DNA from: Dipylidium caninum | Lineage: Eukaryota > Platyhelminthes > Cestoda > Cyclophyllidea > Dipylidiidae | Assembly: GCA_017562135.1 (NCBI GenBank) | Contig: QEYB01001046.1 | Coordinates: 3,844,001 to 3,908,000, forward strand | Direction of reading: 5' to 3' | Length of the DNA: 64,000 nucleotides | Part shown: positions 1-11,148 of the stretch, in pieces | Position numbering within the stretch: the stretch's first letter is position 1 | Layout: each line of letters opens with the position of its first letter | The notes under the pieces: generated by a model | Seen by the model: only the letters and a program-made list of their open reading frames with translations | Database searches by the model: none | What the model was told of the DNA's origin: nothing | Translations under genes and position numbers: made by a program

Positions 1-856
1 AAACTCGCTTGTTTCCCACGTGTCCTTGCTACGAGCGATGCCACGCGCCTCCCCCACCATTATGGCTTATCTGCTGAGTGTTCGTTCCCGAGCGGATCAA
101 TTACAGGCAGAAGCTTGCGTGACCCAACATTCAACTCCTCATCTTTGTGGAAGCAAAATTCAGCCTCCGAGTTAAATGTTCATTGGTGATTTTTATTTCA
201 CAGTTTTTCCAGTGCAAGGAGGAGGAGGAGGAGGAGGAGGAGACGATTTACACTTTTAATCTCTGAGCAACCCATCTAAGATTATGCTTGCAAAGAATGT
301 AATTTTCTTCCCATAAACAAGTTCTGGGGGCAAATTTTTCTTCGGCGACGTTCATTGATAAGCAATACGCAGCGGAAAAGGGTGTCACTGCATTAATGAG
401 TTTCCGTAACCCGGCTCCGAGGCTCGAACTGCTCTCCATTTCCTGCCGCAGTTGCGACACCTCCTCGCCGGCTTCTCGGAACGACATCTTCCACTCGGCA
501 AATCCCTCCTCCCTCTATTAAATGATGCTGACAGCAGATTTTACGGGCCCATTTGGTTGCTATCTCAAAGTGAAGGCAGATTAATAACAGGCTGAAAATA
601 AATTGAGATTTTATATGTTTTTTAGCCACGTTTGACATTTGTCCGCCATTTACGCGCACGCGCACGCAGGCGCCAGTCAGTCCCACTAATCCCACGCCCA
701 TAAAAGGCTAATATTGACGGTCCGCTTTGCTGCTGCTGCTGCTGCTGCCGCTGCCGCTGCTTCATTTGACAGATCCATCACTTACTTAAGGCCTTTTTTA
801 AGCTTTTTGAGGCTATAAGGGTAAAGAAAATCTCCTTAATCTCCTCAATATCTCAG
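1..856. other. non-coding, probably upstream intron of receptor gene
   Basis: I see no supported coding exon here. The stretch holds a (GGA)8 tract at 218-242, a CA/CG-rich alternating run near 655-672 and a CTG/CCG-type triplet tract at 728-760. A T-rich stretch followed by an AG at 855-856 precedes the receptor exon and looks like its 3' splice site. The segment is therefore most simply read as the intron before that terminal exon, which is an inference. Confidence 0.4.
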
Positions 857-1782
857 GTGGCTGCGCTTGTGAAATCGGATGTCATGGGGGCGGTGGGTGC
901 TGCTCTACAGCTCATGAAACCACTTCACACTATCCGCCAGCTGCTTCGCTTTGTATGGAATGTCAGCAGCAGCAGCAGCATCACCAGCAACAACAACAAC
1001 ACCGTCAGAGAGTTGAAACTTGTCCTCAGCATTGGTCAGCTCAGCCTCATCTCTTGAGTCACTCATGCGCTACTTGCTCGTGCGAAGAGTGCAACGCCTC
1101 CTACCGGGAGCAGGAGCCACCATGTCGTCTCCCACCCTCGTGCTATCAAAGAAATGCTCAACCGAAATCTCCCTTTGCCGAGGAGGAGACTGTTAACGAT
1201 CAGACTTGTCCGGCCTGCGCCGGTTTGGCGGTGGCGGCCTCCCAAAACTGCGGACTTAACGATGAGGGCTACGCCGATGGCCACTGGGGTCCGCCCATCT
1301 CCAAGGACCCTGACGCAGCCCTCGCCGATGTCTGGGCATCTGCTGCTCACCACCGAAGTGGGCGCTCAACTGCAGCCATTCCCCTCACTCCGTCCCGCCG
1401 TCCACCTTGCTATAACGCAGACAATCTGCTCGCTGAGTGTATCAGCGGCGATGGTGTCTGTGTTGGCAATCAGCTCTCCTACGTGAATGACTGCGCTCAA
1501 TGCCAACAGTGCGATGCTGAACGCTTCGCCTCAGGCACTGAGTCAAAGCCGGACACCCGGGTATTGAGACGAGTAGCGACGGTCACACGCGACATTGGTG
1601 AGGTTGTACGGGGCATCCGCTACTTTCAACGCAAAAATGAGGAGAAAGAACGCGTGCAGAAGATCATAAACGAGTGGCGGACAGTTGGTGGAGTGCTGGA
1701 TCGCCTCTTCTTCATTTGTTATATAGTCGCGATAAGCGTCTCAATTATTCTTTATTTCCCAAGACCAGCGGGCAGTGGATAG
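857..1782 (+). CDS. Cys-loop (nicotinic acetylcholine-type) receptor subunit, C-terminal exon
   Basis: This is the last exon of a ligand-gated ion channel subunit, partial at its 5' side. From the M at 955 it encodes 275 residues, and the frame stays open upstream to an AG at 855-856. The first 190 or so residues are a low-complexity loop with a Gln/His run (955-1005) and many Cys, consistent with the variable M3-M4 cytoplasmic loop. The amphipathic MA-type helix follows (about residues 200-245, containing RRVATVTRDIGEVVRGIRYF). Then comes NEWRTVGGVLDRLFF and a hydrophobic span at about 251-268, matching the loop-to-M4 transition of nicotinic receptors (W..V..V.DRLF). Only seven residues follow M4. 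The ligand-binding domain and M1-M3 must lie upstream of the window. Subunit type and charge selectivity cannot be judged from this exon. The exact 5' boundary is uncertain. Confidence 0.7.
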
Positions 1783-4700
1783 TTTGCACACAATTTTAAA
1801 CTTTGGAAAAGAAAAACCAGTCTTCAAATTCCGTTTCTGCCTTACAAACCTGTACAATACTGCGAGACACTTTAGCCTCCAGACATTCTCTCCTCTGCCC
1901 CCCCCCCCCACCCCTCCTCGAAAGTGGGCCTTTGGCCATGCTCGCAGGATACACTCGAAATGTTAGTTACTTGTTCTACAGGCGAAAGCACCACTTGCGA
2001 TGTTTTTTACACTTTCAGAATTTCCAGTGCGAGCTCATAACTTATAGTTAGATACACGTAACTTTGTACTCTGTCTCTTTACTTAAAGGAGGGTTGGTGA
2101 AAGATGGCTGCGAGATTGAAGGCCCCGTAGTCCGCGATAAGCCGGGCGATAACTTTTTGGACTGAGATTTCCTGTCAATTACCATCTTTGAGACGTTTCG
2201 TTTGTTTAGCGGGCCCGCATGGGTGCCTGAACACTTTGTGATCAGCGCACACTCATGCCTCACTGGTTTGCTCCAACGACTTAGGCGCATTGTCTTTTGA
2301 AAACGCCAAAATTTTTCTTTGGGGAGAAGTCATTCTGGTGGGGAATCAAATTCATTTGCCGATGGAACACTTATGAAAGGTCGACTGACACTTATCTGAA
2401 ACAATTCTTTCCGGTATCACCTGAAAAAATAAACAGCAGCCATTTTACGAGAAAACGTGTCTGATGAACAGGCTCTGACATACAAGAGCCCGCTTGTGAC
2501 TTAGTGATAATAAACTTTCAGGAGCAGTACCTACTCTCTTCCATCGACATTGCAGCCGTCGGCCATTTCCACGGCACATGTGAGACCCACGTAGCCTCGA
2601 ACTGGGCGCTGGCACCCACAGCACCAAAAGGGTTTGGTGAGGGCTCGTGGCCCCGAGAAGAGCGAAAGTCATTATGCGACAATTGTTACACAATGTGTGT
2701 GGACTGTGTGGGGGTCGAATAGTGGACGCGAGCAATAAAACTAGAAGTTAAAAGAGCATTCACCGAAATGCGGTCTTGCGATAGCAGTCTTTGATCGAGG
2801 ACGCTTTTGGGAGACCGCCAGTGGGACAGTGCCAACCCGCTCCCGCCCCCATGAGGGCGCGCGGCGCCCCCACTCCTCCACATCACCACGGCGGAGTCGA
2901 ATTATTGCAGCCACCTTTAGTTGCACACCTTGGCGATGTGCGTGGTCATGGAGACTGGCAAAAACACTGGGACAAAGCAATTAAGATTATGTCGCTGTGA
3001 AAACTAATGAGAGCACTTTGTCTTGTGGGAGGGGGAGAAGGAGGAGGAGGGAGTCGACCATCTACGAAGGCAGCAACTGCGGTTTAGATGGCGTGTCTGC
3101 GTCCTCTGACTGACTGGTAATCCCTCATCACTCATCCTAACAGCTAATCCAGTGGCTCGCATATATAACATGATTACTACGAAGTCGGTGGTGGCGAGGC
3201 GGGAGCGATGATCCGGTGATGGCAGTCGCCACCACCCTCCACTGTCACTCCGGAATTCGGTGGGAAGGCAATCGGTCCAGCACATCGTGCATGCTTCCCG
3301 TGGTCAGAATCGAAGACCACGACGGTCGAGGCAGTCGCCCACGTAACCTTCCGTTCAGTGGCAGTGGTTAACAGCGCCAGGCACATACATCACCCACATT
3401 TTACGAGCCACCTGTGTCTCAGAAGTTTTCACTATTAGGCAATGATTATATTAAGGGGGTTTCGCATAATGCAGGTCACTCCATACACTGAATACATGTT
3501 AATAACTGGTGTAAAGTACTAGTTAAATACACCGATGCCACGAATTCGAAGGCACTGCGGAAGTGTAAGGATTTTTTGCTACCCTCTCAAGTCACCAACA
3601 GAGGTTTATGCATTAATCAGCTCCAAACGTGTTCGGGCGCGATGGAAGAAACGTACTGGTTTAAAACGTCCTCTCTCATTTCTGGGACTCTCTGCAGGCC
3701 TAATTTTATTTGGAGCGCATACTTTTGTTTTTTCCATCCCTTCTTGGCTCATCAACCACAGCTTTCGCTGAGGACTCCTTACAATGGCAGTTTGGCTAAC
3801 TAGTTTAACGAAGTTAAACGGTTAAGTCTGCCTAATGAAATACCAACTCAGTGTCCATTTAGTTTTGTTCACCGAACTATTTGTGAATGGAACTGTGCCG
3901 CAGGCAGCCATCACCAATTCTCCACGACTCCGTCTATCTGCTTAGCGGTAGTCACATTTCGTCTTCCGAGTGTGTTGGGGTAGATAGCAGTCGCGAGGTG
4001 GTGGGAATGGTCTTCTGATTTCGGACGGCTGGACATCTGCGGGACAGTAATTATGTGATTGCCGAATCCTTTACGCGCCCCCGTTGGAGTCGCGATATTA
4101 AAAATTTGATGTTCCGCCTGCACGCAACATTAGAAACGGAAACTCCGGTTGTAGCAATTAACCAGCGCCCTTCCCATGCAAACATTAGTGCCAGATCAGC
4201 CAGTTTTTAGAGGGAAAACGCTCATTGTCGAAGTATCGTCTCGTATAAGACCAGTACAGTTGTTATTTTGAATCTGCGTGAGCATTGTAGAACGCCACAA
4301 CTTCTACACGGCTCCGCTAAAAGCGCCATCTGACGAGTGCGTTCTGAGATTTTGCAGATTCTATCCAGAAAGGTAATATTACAGTGCCTATCTCGTCCAT
4401 TGCATCAATACTTTTTTGTTTTCCGTCAACCCAAGCTCAACTGCGAGGAACGGAGATCAGCCCTGCTCCCCTTAAGAAACACCGCACTTTTTACATATTC
4501 TCTTCCTATGCTCTAGCAGGGAACCATGGCTCATTTAGGTCTTCTGTATAAACAGTAGTATGTGGCAGTGCAGCAATGTCATTGTAACGATGCGCTCTCA
4601 GTCTGATGCTCAAAGATCCTCACCGCAACATGATTCACCTGCGGAGATTACTTGGCGAGGTGCAGGGTCCCAAGGCAGTCCTACGTCCGTGTTGACCAAA

Positions 4701-7665
4701 ATAAGTAGAAGACTAATTAACAGTGAGGAGTGGGTGCGTCGAGATGTGAAGTGGACGAAGAGAGCACTGACCTCAGTGCTTCTGTGGTAGGCGGGACGAA
4801 ATTCACATTAAACCACCTTTCCGTGACTGCGCTACTTACGAATCAACCAATGGTCGTCCAGTGTGAATACATCTGGGTTTATTCTCCTAACAGCTCATAG
4901 TGGTGTGGGTTCCAAATGGCCCGGGCCATAAGTTGAAATGTTGATTTACGTCTAATTTTGAATTTTGAACGCCTCCGAGGTTCTTAAAAATTTTTCGAAG
5001 TCATCTCGTGCCCCAGATAGCGTATTTATGCCTCAGCAGCCATTTACACATATCTTGACAGCTCACTGCGTAGACATGGTATGACTAACCTTGCTGGGCC
5101 GAATGCCAGAAGGCGACTAGCAAATTAGCCGTTTATTAGAACGCAAAAGCCGCGAGGAGGGGTTAAAATGAGCCCACAAATACCCCGCCTTGAAAGTCAC
5201 TCAACGTAAAGTGTCTTTCCTCCAACCACCAGCATTATGCAGGGCACCACAACAGCGCACCAATTCCCTATAGTTGCCTCTAATTAAGGCTTTATTGCGC
5301 GTCTACTACACTCTATCTTCCTATTGTCCGCTGTCACGTCAGCTGCTTGTTAACCTACTGCACCTTCACAGATTATAGACGAGAAAGTAAATGCCAGAAG
5401 GGTCCTTTTTAATGTGCCTTAAGATGTTTCAACACTCGTATGTATGTCCTGCGTCATTTGCATTCTGCGAATGCTACTCGGATTTGCGAGTAGAATAATA
5501 AACAGCTGCTGCTTCGAGGTCAGTGGTGCATGCCCCGGCACTCAGGCCGAGGACCTCAACTAGACCGAAATTAGGAGGAAAGAGCAAAGAAGCCTAGAAC
5601 ACCAGGATTTACCTAAACAAGGGTTGGTCTGGAGGCAAAACCCACTGAAGGCCCCGGCAGGAATCAATGACAGTGCAACTGTGCGCCCTTAGACTCCGTA
5701 AGACCCGACAAGAAGGCATCAGTGAACAAGTCTTCCATGTGCTCCTTCATTACATTAAAGAGTAAAGTAGGCCCTGAAAAATAGTGTTTAGGTGACTCTT
5801 GAATTGAAAGGACTTCAATGTGAACAATTGAAATGTATTAGGCTAGGAATATCTCTGATTCCTGGCATGTCAACCAATTGGGTCTTCCGGTTACAACCCT
5901 ACTATTTGTGGGCTTATTTCCGTCACTTAAGCTAATTTAACAAATGTGTGACATCGCACGATTTCTCCTATAGTTCACAGTGGCTACAGCAGTGCATTAA
6001 AAGTCTCGGAACGAATAACACATGCACTTGACGCTCACCTGAGAAATACATGACCTGTGCGTTATTAAACCGTGAGGATTCGCAATAACACGGTTAGGGT
6101 AAAGTTTTTGAATATTTGAATCACGACTAAGTCTATCCAAGAGGGTGGGACGAACGCAGGATAAGGTTATTTGATCCCAACTGTTATTTTACTTTTGACA
6201 TGCGGGTGAATTTGTAGCTCTCTCATTTGTAACCTTAAGACACTACTCATGTTTATTTTATAGAAAAGGCCTTAAGGCCCTTCACACAAGAGGGTGGTAG
6301 TCGAAAACTGAAAGTGGTTCTTCCTTTGAGGTGAAACATTCAGTATTGCGTCGCCTGTCGTCCAATTGGTGCTCCCAACTTTCGCCCAACATTCCGCTTA
6401 AAGGTTAGAAATCTCAGAGGAGCAAGTTGTGCGAGGTGTAAAACAAGCTCTTTGTATGGCGAAGGCAGTAGTACTATTCTCTATAGGTTGTAATTTAGAT
6501 TACACTATACTCGGAGAAATTCTTCGAACAGCCTGCTCTGAGAGCACTTAGTCGGGCGTCAGGGCCGTAGACGTCCACCATAAACCGGTCTGAGCGATCA
6601 CCAAATGCGTTAAAATAATGGCCCCCTTCATCATATCCTAGCGGAATTCGCTAAAGTGAATTGGCAGTAAGGTAATCTTTTAAGTTTACTTATTTTAACA
6701 CGTCACCTCACCATCCGGTGCCGAGTGACGGATGCACCCCGGAGGTGAGGAAGTCTCCCCCACGAACACCCATGTTCAGAAGGACAATAGAGGTATCGAA
6801 GACTGGCATGATTAATGCCATGTGGGAGTTAAGACGTGTGTGACAGCCAACCAATGGCCCGGGGGTGATTCAGCTCGGTGCAAACGCCGCCTGCTGACAG
6901 TGGACGGGTTGGGAAAGACTGAAGTCGGCCAAGGTAAGGCTCGCAAGCCACTTTAAGCGAGTGCCATGATGCAACACACTTCGTGGGAACAGTAGCGTAG
7001 AAACGAGAATCCACATAACTCGGCTTCTATAATTGCGCACAGTTGCCCACACTAGGCAAGCCTTGACCACTGCCAATTGCGCCACTGGCCTGAAGTGGAC
7101 ACCTCTCTCCACTGAAAGTTAGTTGCAAAAGAAATGCAGTTTGTGCAGAGCGGTGATCCCCGAGGTCAGATTTTTTCGTGTCCCGTCTACAGTGTGGGAC
7201 AGGTAGCGATGTGAATCTTTGCGGATCAAACAATGCGTCGCCTTAGTTTGGCCTTCTGCCAAATGCCTACAGTACCGAAAAGAGAGTGATAATTAGCTCT
7301 ACTGCGTGAATGGTGCCCCTCCATCTTCCGCTATCCCCGTCGGAAAGAGTTGCCTGTCTCCGAGTGAATTCGCCATTCCCACCACCTCGTAATTAGTTAA
7401 CGCCCCTTCTGACCCTATGGGGTAACAGCTTGGTCGTACACACTTCACGGCATTGGATGGGTGAAGGTTGTGCAAATTCAACCAACCACATATGAAGTGT
7501 AGGCATGTGCGGAAGATTTGAACCATGTATCGCGGTTTTGCCGTGCACTGGACTGGCCGGGTGTCTGTAGATACATTCGTCACCTCCTTCTCGCCGTTCA
7601 GAACCTGGTGGCCTCAGAGACGTACGTCTCCTCGTAACTTGAACGCTGAGCTATTTTTGGAGGGC
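1783..7665. other. intergenic region, no supported gene
   Basis: This 5.9 kb stretch has only short unrelated ORFs (under 100 codons) on both strands, none with a recognisable motif. It contains a 12-base C tract at 1898-1909 and an AATAAA at 2428-2433, which is too far from the receptor stop for confident assignment as its poly(A) signal. Positions 7525-7665 are open in frame with the TRIM gene and could be its 5' coding extension. Confidence 0.5.
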
Positions 7666-9708
7666 ATGGAGATCCGACGGAGCCTTGAGGCAAACTTTCT
7701 CACTTGTCGCATTTGTAATAAGCCGTTCACCACGCCTAAGGTGTTAGCATGTATGCACACATTTTGTAAGCCGTGCTTGGAACACGTGCTTGAGCAGGAA
7801 ACACTGGAGGCGGCAAGAAAGCGTCGTGAATTGGAGCAGCAACAGCGGTCTTCAGGCTACTCCTCCTCCTCCTCCACCATTTCTCAGTACAAAGGACGAT
7901 GGACACGGGCTTTCAAGGCTAATGAGCACCACTATGACAAACTGCGACTTTCGGATGATACGATTCAGTGTCCTGTATGCGCCAAAAGGACTACCTTACC
8001 AACGCCTGGTGTCCACGGCCTTCCAGACGATCAAATGGCCGGGAAATTAGCCTGCATTGTAGGTAAAATTCCAAATTATCCTGTATGTGATATCTGTTCC
8101 TCGGGGAACCCATCTATTTACTCCGACATCGCTATTACTGAGCCCGTTCCATCGTGTTCAAAGCGCCAAATTCACAGGCCATGGACCGACGCAGAGGATG
8201 GCGACAGCACTAGCGACGTTCAGTCCACGGAAGAGGAAGAAGATCACCACCCGAATGGTGGCCGCCATCATCACGGAAGTCTCAGTAGCCGCTGCCGCAG
8301 CAGCAGTCGACGCTATGCCCGAAATGGACTGAAGAAGCTGACAATAAATGCATCAGATGATGAGCTCTTCACGGCTTCGTCGAATAATAAAGCGTCGCAG
8401 CCCAACAAAGCCGTCGCTGCATGTCTTGAGTGCGCCAAACGCCTCTGTGATTACTGCTTGCAAAATCATGCCAAAGTGGCGGTCACTGCCAATCACGTAA
8501 TTATTCAGTTGAACCAACTTGATCAAATGTCATGTTCTCGCCATCCCCGCGAGACAAAGAGGTTCTTCTGTTCAACGTGTGGAGAGCTTGTGTGTCTGGT
8601 CTGCACTTTCGAATCGAGCATTTCGGAATTCAATTCTGAGGGTGACAGTGAGGACTCCTCTCAGCTAACAGGGCACGCAGATCACGAAGTTCTGTCAATT
8701 CGTCAAGGTTTGACGAATCTCGAACAGAATGTCAACAAGTCGATTTTCGATTGTAAACAGAAGGCTGAACGCTTGGAGCTTCTTCTCCTCGGACTAAAAT
8801 CGTGTCTCTCAAGTGTGCTTTCTCTTAAATCCACAATTAATACGGCTGCCGATAATCTGATCAAGCTTATCACAACACAAAAAGACAACCTCCTGTCACA
8901 ACTAGATGCGGATGTAGGCGTTGCGTCAGACCAGCTTGCTTTGCAATGTGAAGCCATCACAGCCTCTCTGGCCGGTTGGGATGAGCTCAAGGGTGAAAGC
9001 GATCTGATGGAGTTAATTCACACCCTTCATCCGGTCCAGGCTCTAGCAGAAGCAAGCCATATTCGGGAAAGGTATTATGGTGTGCTGAAACTACTTGGCG
9101 CGTCTCTCCCCACGCAAGGCAATTGGCCGCTATTAATTAAGGAAATCGACACATTAGAGCACAATTTCTTTCAACAGACAAGCCTCAGCGCTGAAGAGGG
9201 TAATGGGACCGGCGAAGCTGGCAATGAGACGGACAGCTCCTCGACGACAAGTAACAGCTCTCAGAAAACGGCCAAAAGAGTTCGTTTCGCTCCGCCGGCC
9301 GAAGTTGCCGGCATGGTGCCACCGTCTTACGCTGCGCACTGGACTCGGCGGCTCGGGAAATTCATACCCGGGGAGGGTGCTGACTTGGGAAGGCGTGCAA
9401 CACCAGGGCAACTGGCCGCCGAAGCATTTGCCAGGCAAGATAAATTTGTGTGCAAGGCGGTGCAGGCTAGTCCTACGGACGTGAACGGTAGGCCATTGCC
9501 GGCGGAGCGCGACGCCCGACGCCACCGGGCCATCCAAGTCGACCTCCGACCCACCAACCAAGTCGAGACCGCTGCCCAGACGGAGGTGTGCAGTGTGAAT
9601 GCGGTTCAGCGCGTCAAAGCGGACTTCGGAACGCAGTACCAGAGCTCCGATATCAACAGCCCTTTATCATTCTTCCGGAGTTCAAAGCAGATTACGGTCC
9701 AGAAGTAA
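7666..9708 (+). CDS. TRIM-family RING / B-box / coiled-coil protein
   Basis: A probable E3 ubiquitin ligase of 680 residues on one uninterrupted exon. I chose the ATG at 7666 because TRIM proteins start shortly before the RING; the frame is open back to an ATG at 7525. The RING has C14-x2-C17, C29-x-H31, C34-x2-C37 and C102-x2-C105, followed by a Pro/Gly tail like that of the TRIM2/3 group. A B-box 1 has its first pair at C141/C144 and the rest at C253, C256, C261, C264, H268 and H277. B-box 2 has C290, H293, C302, C305, C310, C313, H337 and H340. A helical coiled-coil region covers about residues 345-505. The tail (about 515-680) is Ser/Thr/Arg-rich, with no NHL, SPRY or filamin domain. Each zinc domain carries an insertion (64, 108 and 23 residues between ligands), including acidic, His-rich and Ser-rich low complexity. 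The RING and B-box ligands are complete. Substrate is unknown. A weak GT donor just before the stop leaves a further 3' exon possible. Confidence 0.88.
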   Translation: MEIRRSLEANFLTCRICNKPFTTPKVLACMHTFCKPCLEHVLEQETLEAARKRRELEQQQRSSGYSSSSSTISQYKGRWTRAFKANEHHYDKLRLSDDTIQCPVCAKRTTLPTPGVHGLPDDQMAGKLACIVGKIPNYPVCDICSSGNPSIYSDIAITEPVPSCSKRQIHRPWTDAEDGDSTSDVQSTEEEEDHHPNGGRHHHGSLSSRCRSSSRRYARNGLKKLTINASDDELFTASSNNKASQPNKAVAACLECAKRLCDYCLQNHAKVAVTANHVIIQLNQLDQMSCSRHPRETKRFFCSTCGELVCLVCTFESSISEFNSEGDSEDSSQLTGHADHEVLSIRQGLTNLEQNVNKSIFDCKQKAERLELLLLGLKSCLSSVLSLKSTINTAADNLIKLITTQKDNLLSQLDADVGVASDQLALQCEAITASLAGWDELKGESDLMELIHTLHPVQALAEASHIRERYYGVLKLLGASLPTQGNWPLLIKEIDTLEHNFFQQTSLSAEEGNGTGEAGNETDSSSTTSNSSQKTAKRVRFAPPAEVAGMVPPSYAAHWTRRLGKFIPGEGADLGRRATPGQLAAEAFARQDKFVCKAVQASPTDVNGRPLPAERDARRHRAIQVDLRPTNQVETAAQTEVCSVNAVQRVKADFGTQYQSSDINSPLSFFRSSKQITVQK

Positions 9709-10825
9709 CCTCACTGGCACGTCCGAGGCTATCCTCATTCTCAAGTCCTTTGTTGTCTCTGTCGTTTCGAAGTAAGCTTGCCAGAGTCAAGTGCATTTCG
9801 TCTGTTTAAGGAGACTCCCAATTCACGTCATCAACTTATTTCGAGGTGTCTGTAATTATTCCAATTCCACTAACCAGTATTTGATGTAGTCATCTGCCTT
9901 ACTGACGCTGTTATTACATGCCTTCACTCGTAACCTCGTCGTGGCAGGTCTTGAATGAACGGTGACAACTGAATGTCATGGGACTAATGTTATTTGACAG
10001 TATAGATACCAACCAGTAGAATTTAGTGGCGCTTTGGTAGTGTTAATTGACTTAAGGAAAGTGGGAAAGGAAGACATTTAGCGTCAGTCAGATTGTATTC
10101 TCAAATGGAAAGACCTCATTGCATTCACCTGGTAATGGATGTTTAGCAATGCAGAACATCTATCGGGGACAAAAGACTTATGTCATGCTGAAGGCAGAAG
10201 CGGCAAGAGTAGACGACGCTGCAGGAGGTCGGGTGAAGTTGTTTCTTCATCGGGGCAGGGGCAGGCGCCGCTATCTCCATTCCCCTAGCCTCTGAAGGCG
10301 TCCTCTAAGCACAAGGATTCACCCTACAGCCATCAAATCAGCGACCCGCTTTTTTATTTTGTGATGAACGAAGACAGCAGGACGTAGGCAAAGTAGTGTA
10401 GGGGAAAACGGCCGAGATTACGTCAAGCCACCTTACAGCTGCCTCTTTCTCCATTCCGTGACAATTGTGTTTTGTGTGAGACCCACAGCTTTATATTTGA
10501 TGAGTGGACTTTCAGCTCCCCGCGATGGTGGCATTTTAACTCCCGTAGGGAGACCGCCTCCTAACCGAAGCGTGGGTGTTGACCGGTTAAGCGAATCTGT
10601 CTGAGTCAGCAAATGCCATTAGTGCCAACACGAATTTCCGTAGGTTTTTGCACACGCTTGTGACGGCAGTTTGCTCAGTGTGCAATCACAGGTTCTGCGA
10701 GTCACCTGTGGGGAACGACCAGTTGGGAGAAGATGGACTACAGTAGATGTTATGGTGAATCTCATTTACGAAACGCCACGTTTGCGAGGAATAAACAAAA
10801 GCTCCCGCCAATGCCGCTTCGCCTC

Positions 10826-10855
10826 CCCTCACCCTCACCCTCACCCTCACCCTGA
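10826..10855 (+). repeat. (CCCTCA) hexamer microsatellite
   Basis: There are four perfect CCCTCA units followed by one CCCTGA variant. The unit differs from the TTAGGG telomere repeat (reverse complement CCCTAA) by one base, but the tract is short and internal, so a simple microsatellite is the safest reading. Confidence 0.8.
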
Positions 10856-11091
10856 CCCCCACCTCCACCGCATCCCGTTGGACTCAGGCGTCTGTGTGGC
10901 GGCGCATCGACGAAGTCCGGGCTGGACACGGCCGTTCCCCGCCCACACCTCACTTCCTCCCTCCAACTGCTGCTGCACGTACCCAGAGGCGTCCATCTCT
11001 GCCAGTTAGGGGAACCAAGTGCATCTACTTTTTCAGAGTGAACTGCTGTGCGCAGCATTTAGGATGTCGCAGATACGAAGCCACCTTTTTT

Positions 11092-11148
11092 CTGCAAGGC
11101 TGTTCCCTCTCTGCAAGGCTGTTCCCTCTCTGCAAGGCTGTTCCCTCT
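11092..11148 (+). repeat. 19-bp perfect tandem triplication
   Basis: The 19-base unit CTGCAAGGCTGTTCCCTCT is repeated three times without a mismatch (11092-11110, 11111-11129, 11130-11148). It sits in non-coding sequence. Perfect identity indicates recent expansion or polymorphism. Confidence 0.95.

Noticed and set aside
9154..9561. 135-codon antisense ORF under the TRIM gene, and two overlapping shorter ones
   Set aside because: These are shadow frames in GC-rich coding sequence. The plus-strand frame carries the recognisable TRIM protein and the antisense ones show no motif.
10826..10855. Telomere-like repeat
   Set aside because: The unit is CCCTCA, not CCCTAA, with only four perfect copies and an internal location. 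It is a microsatellite.
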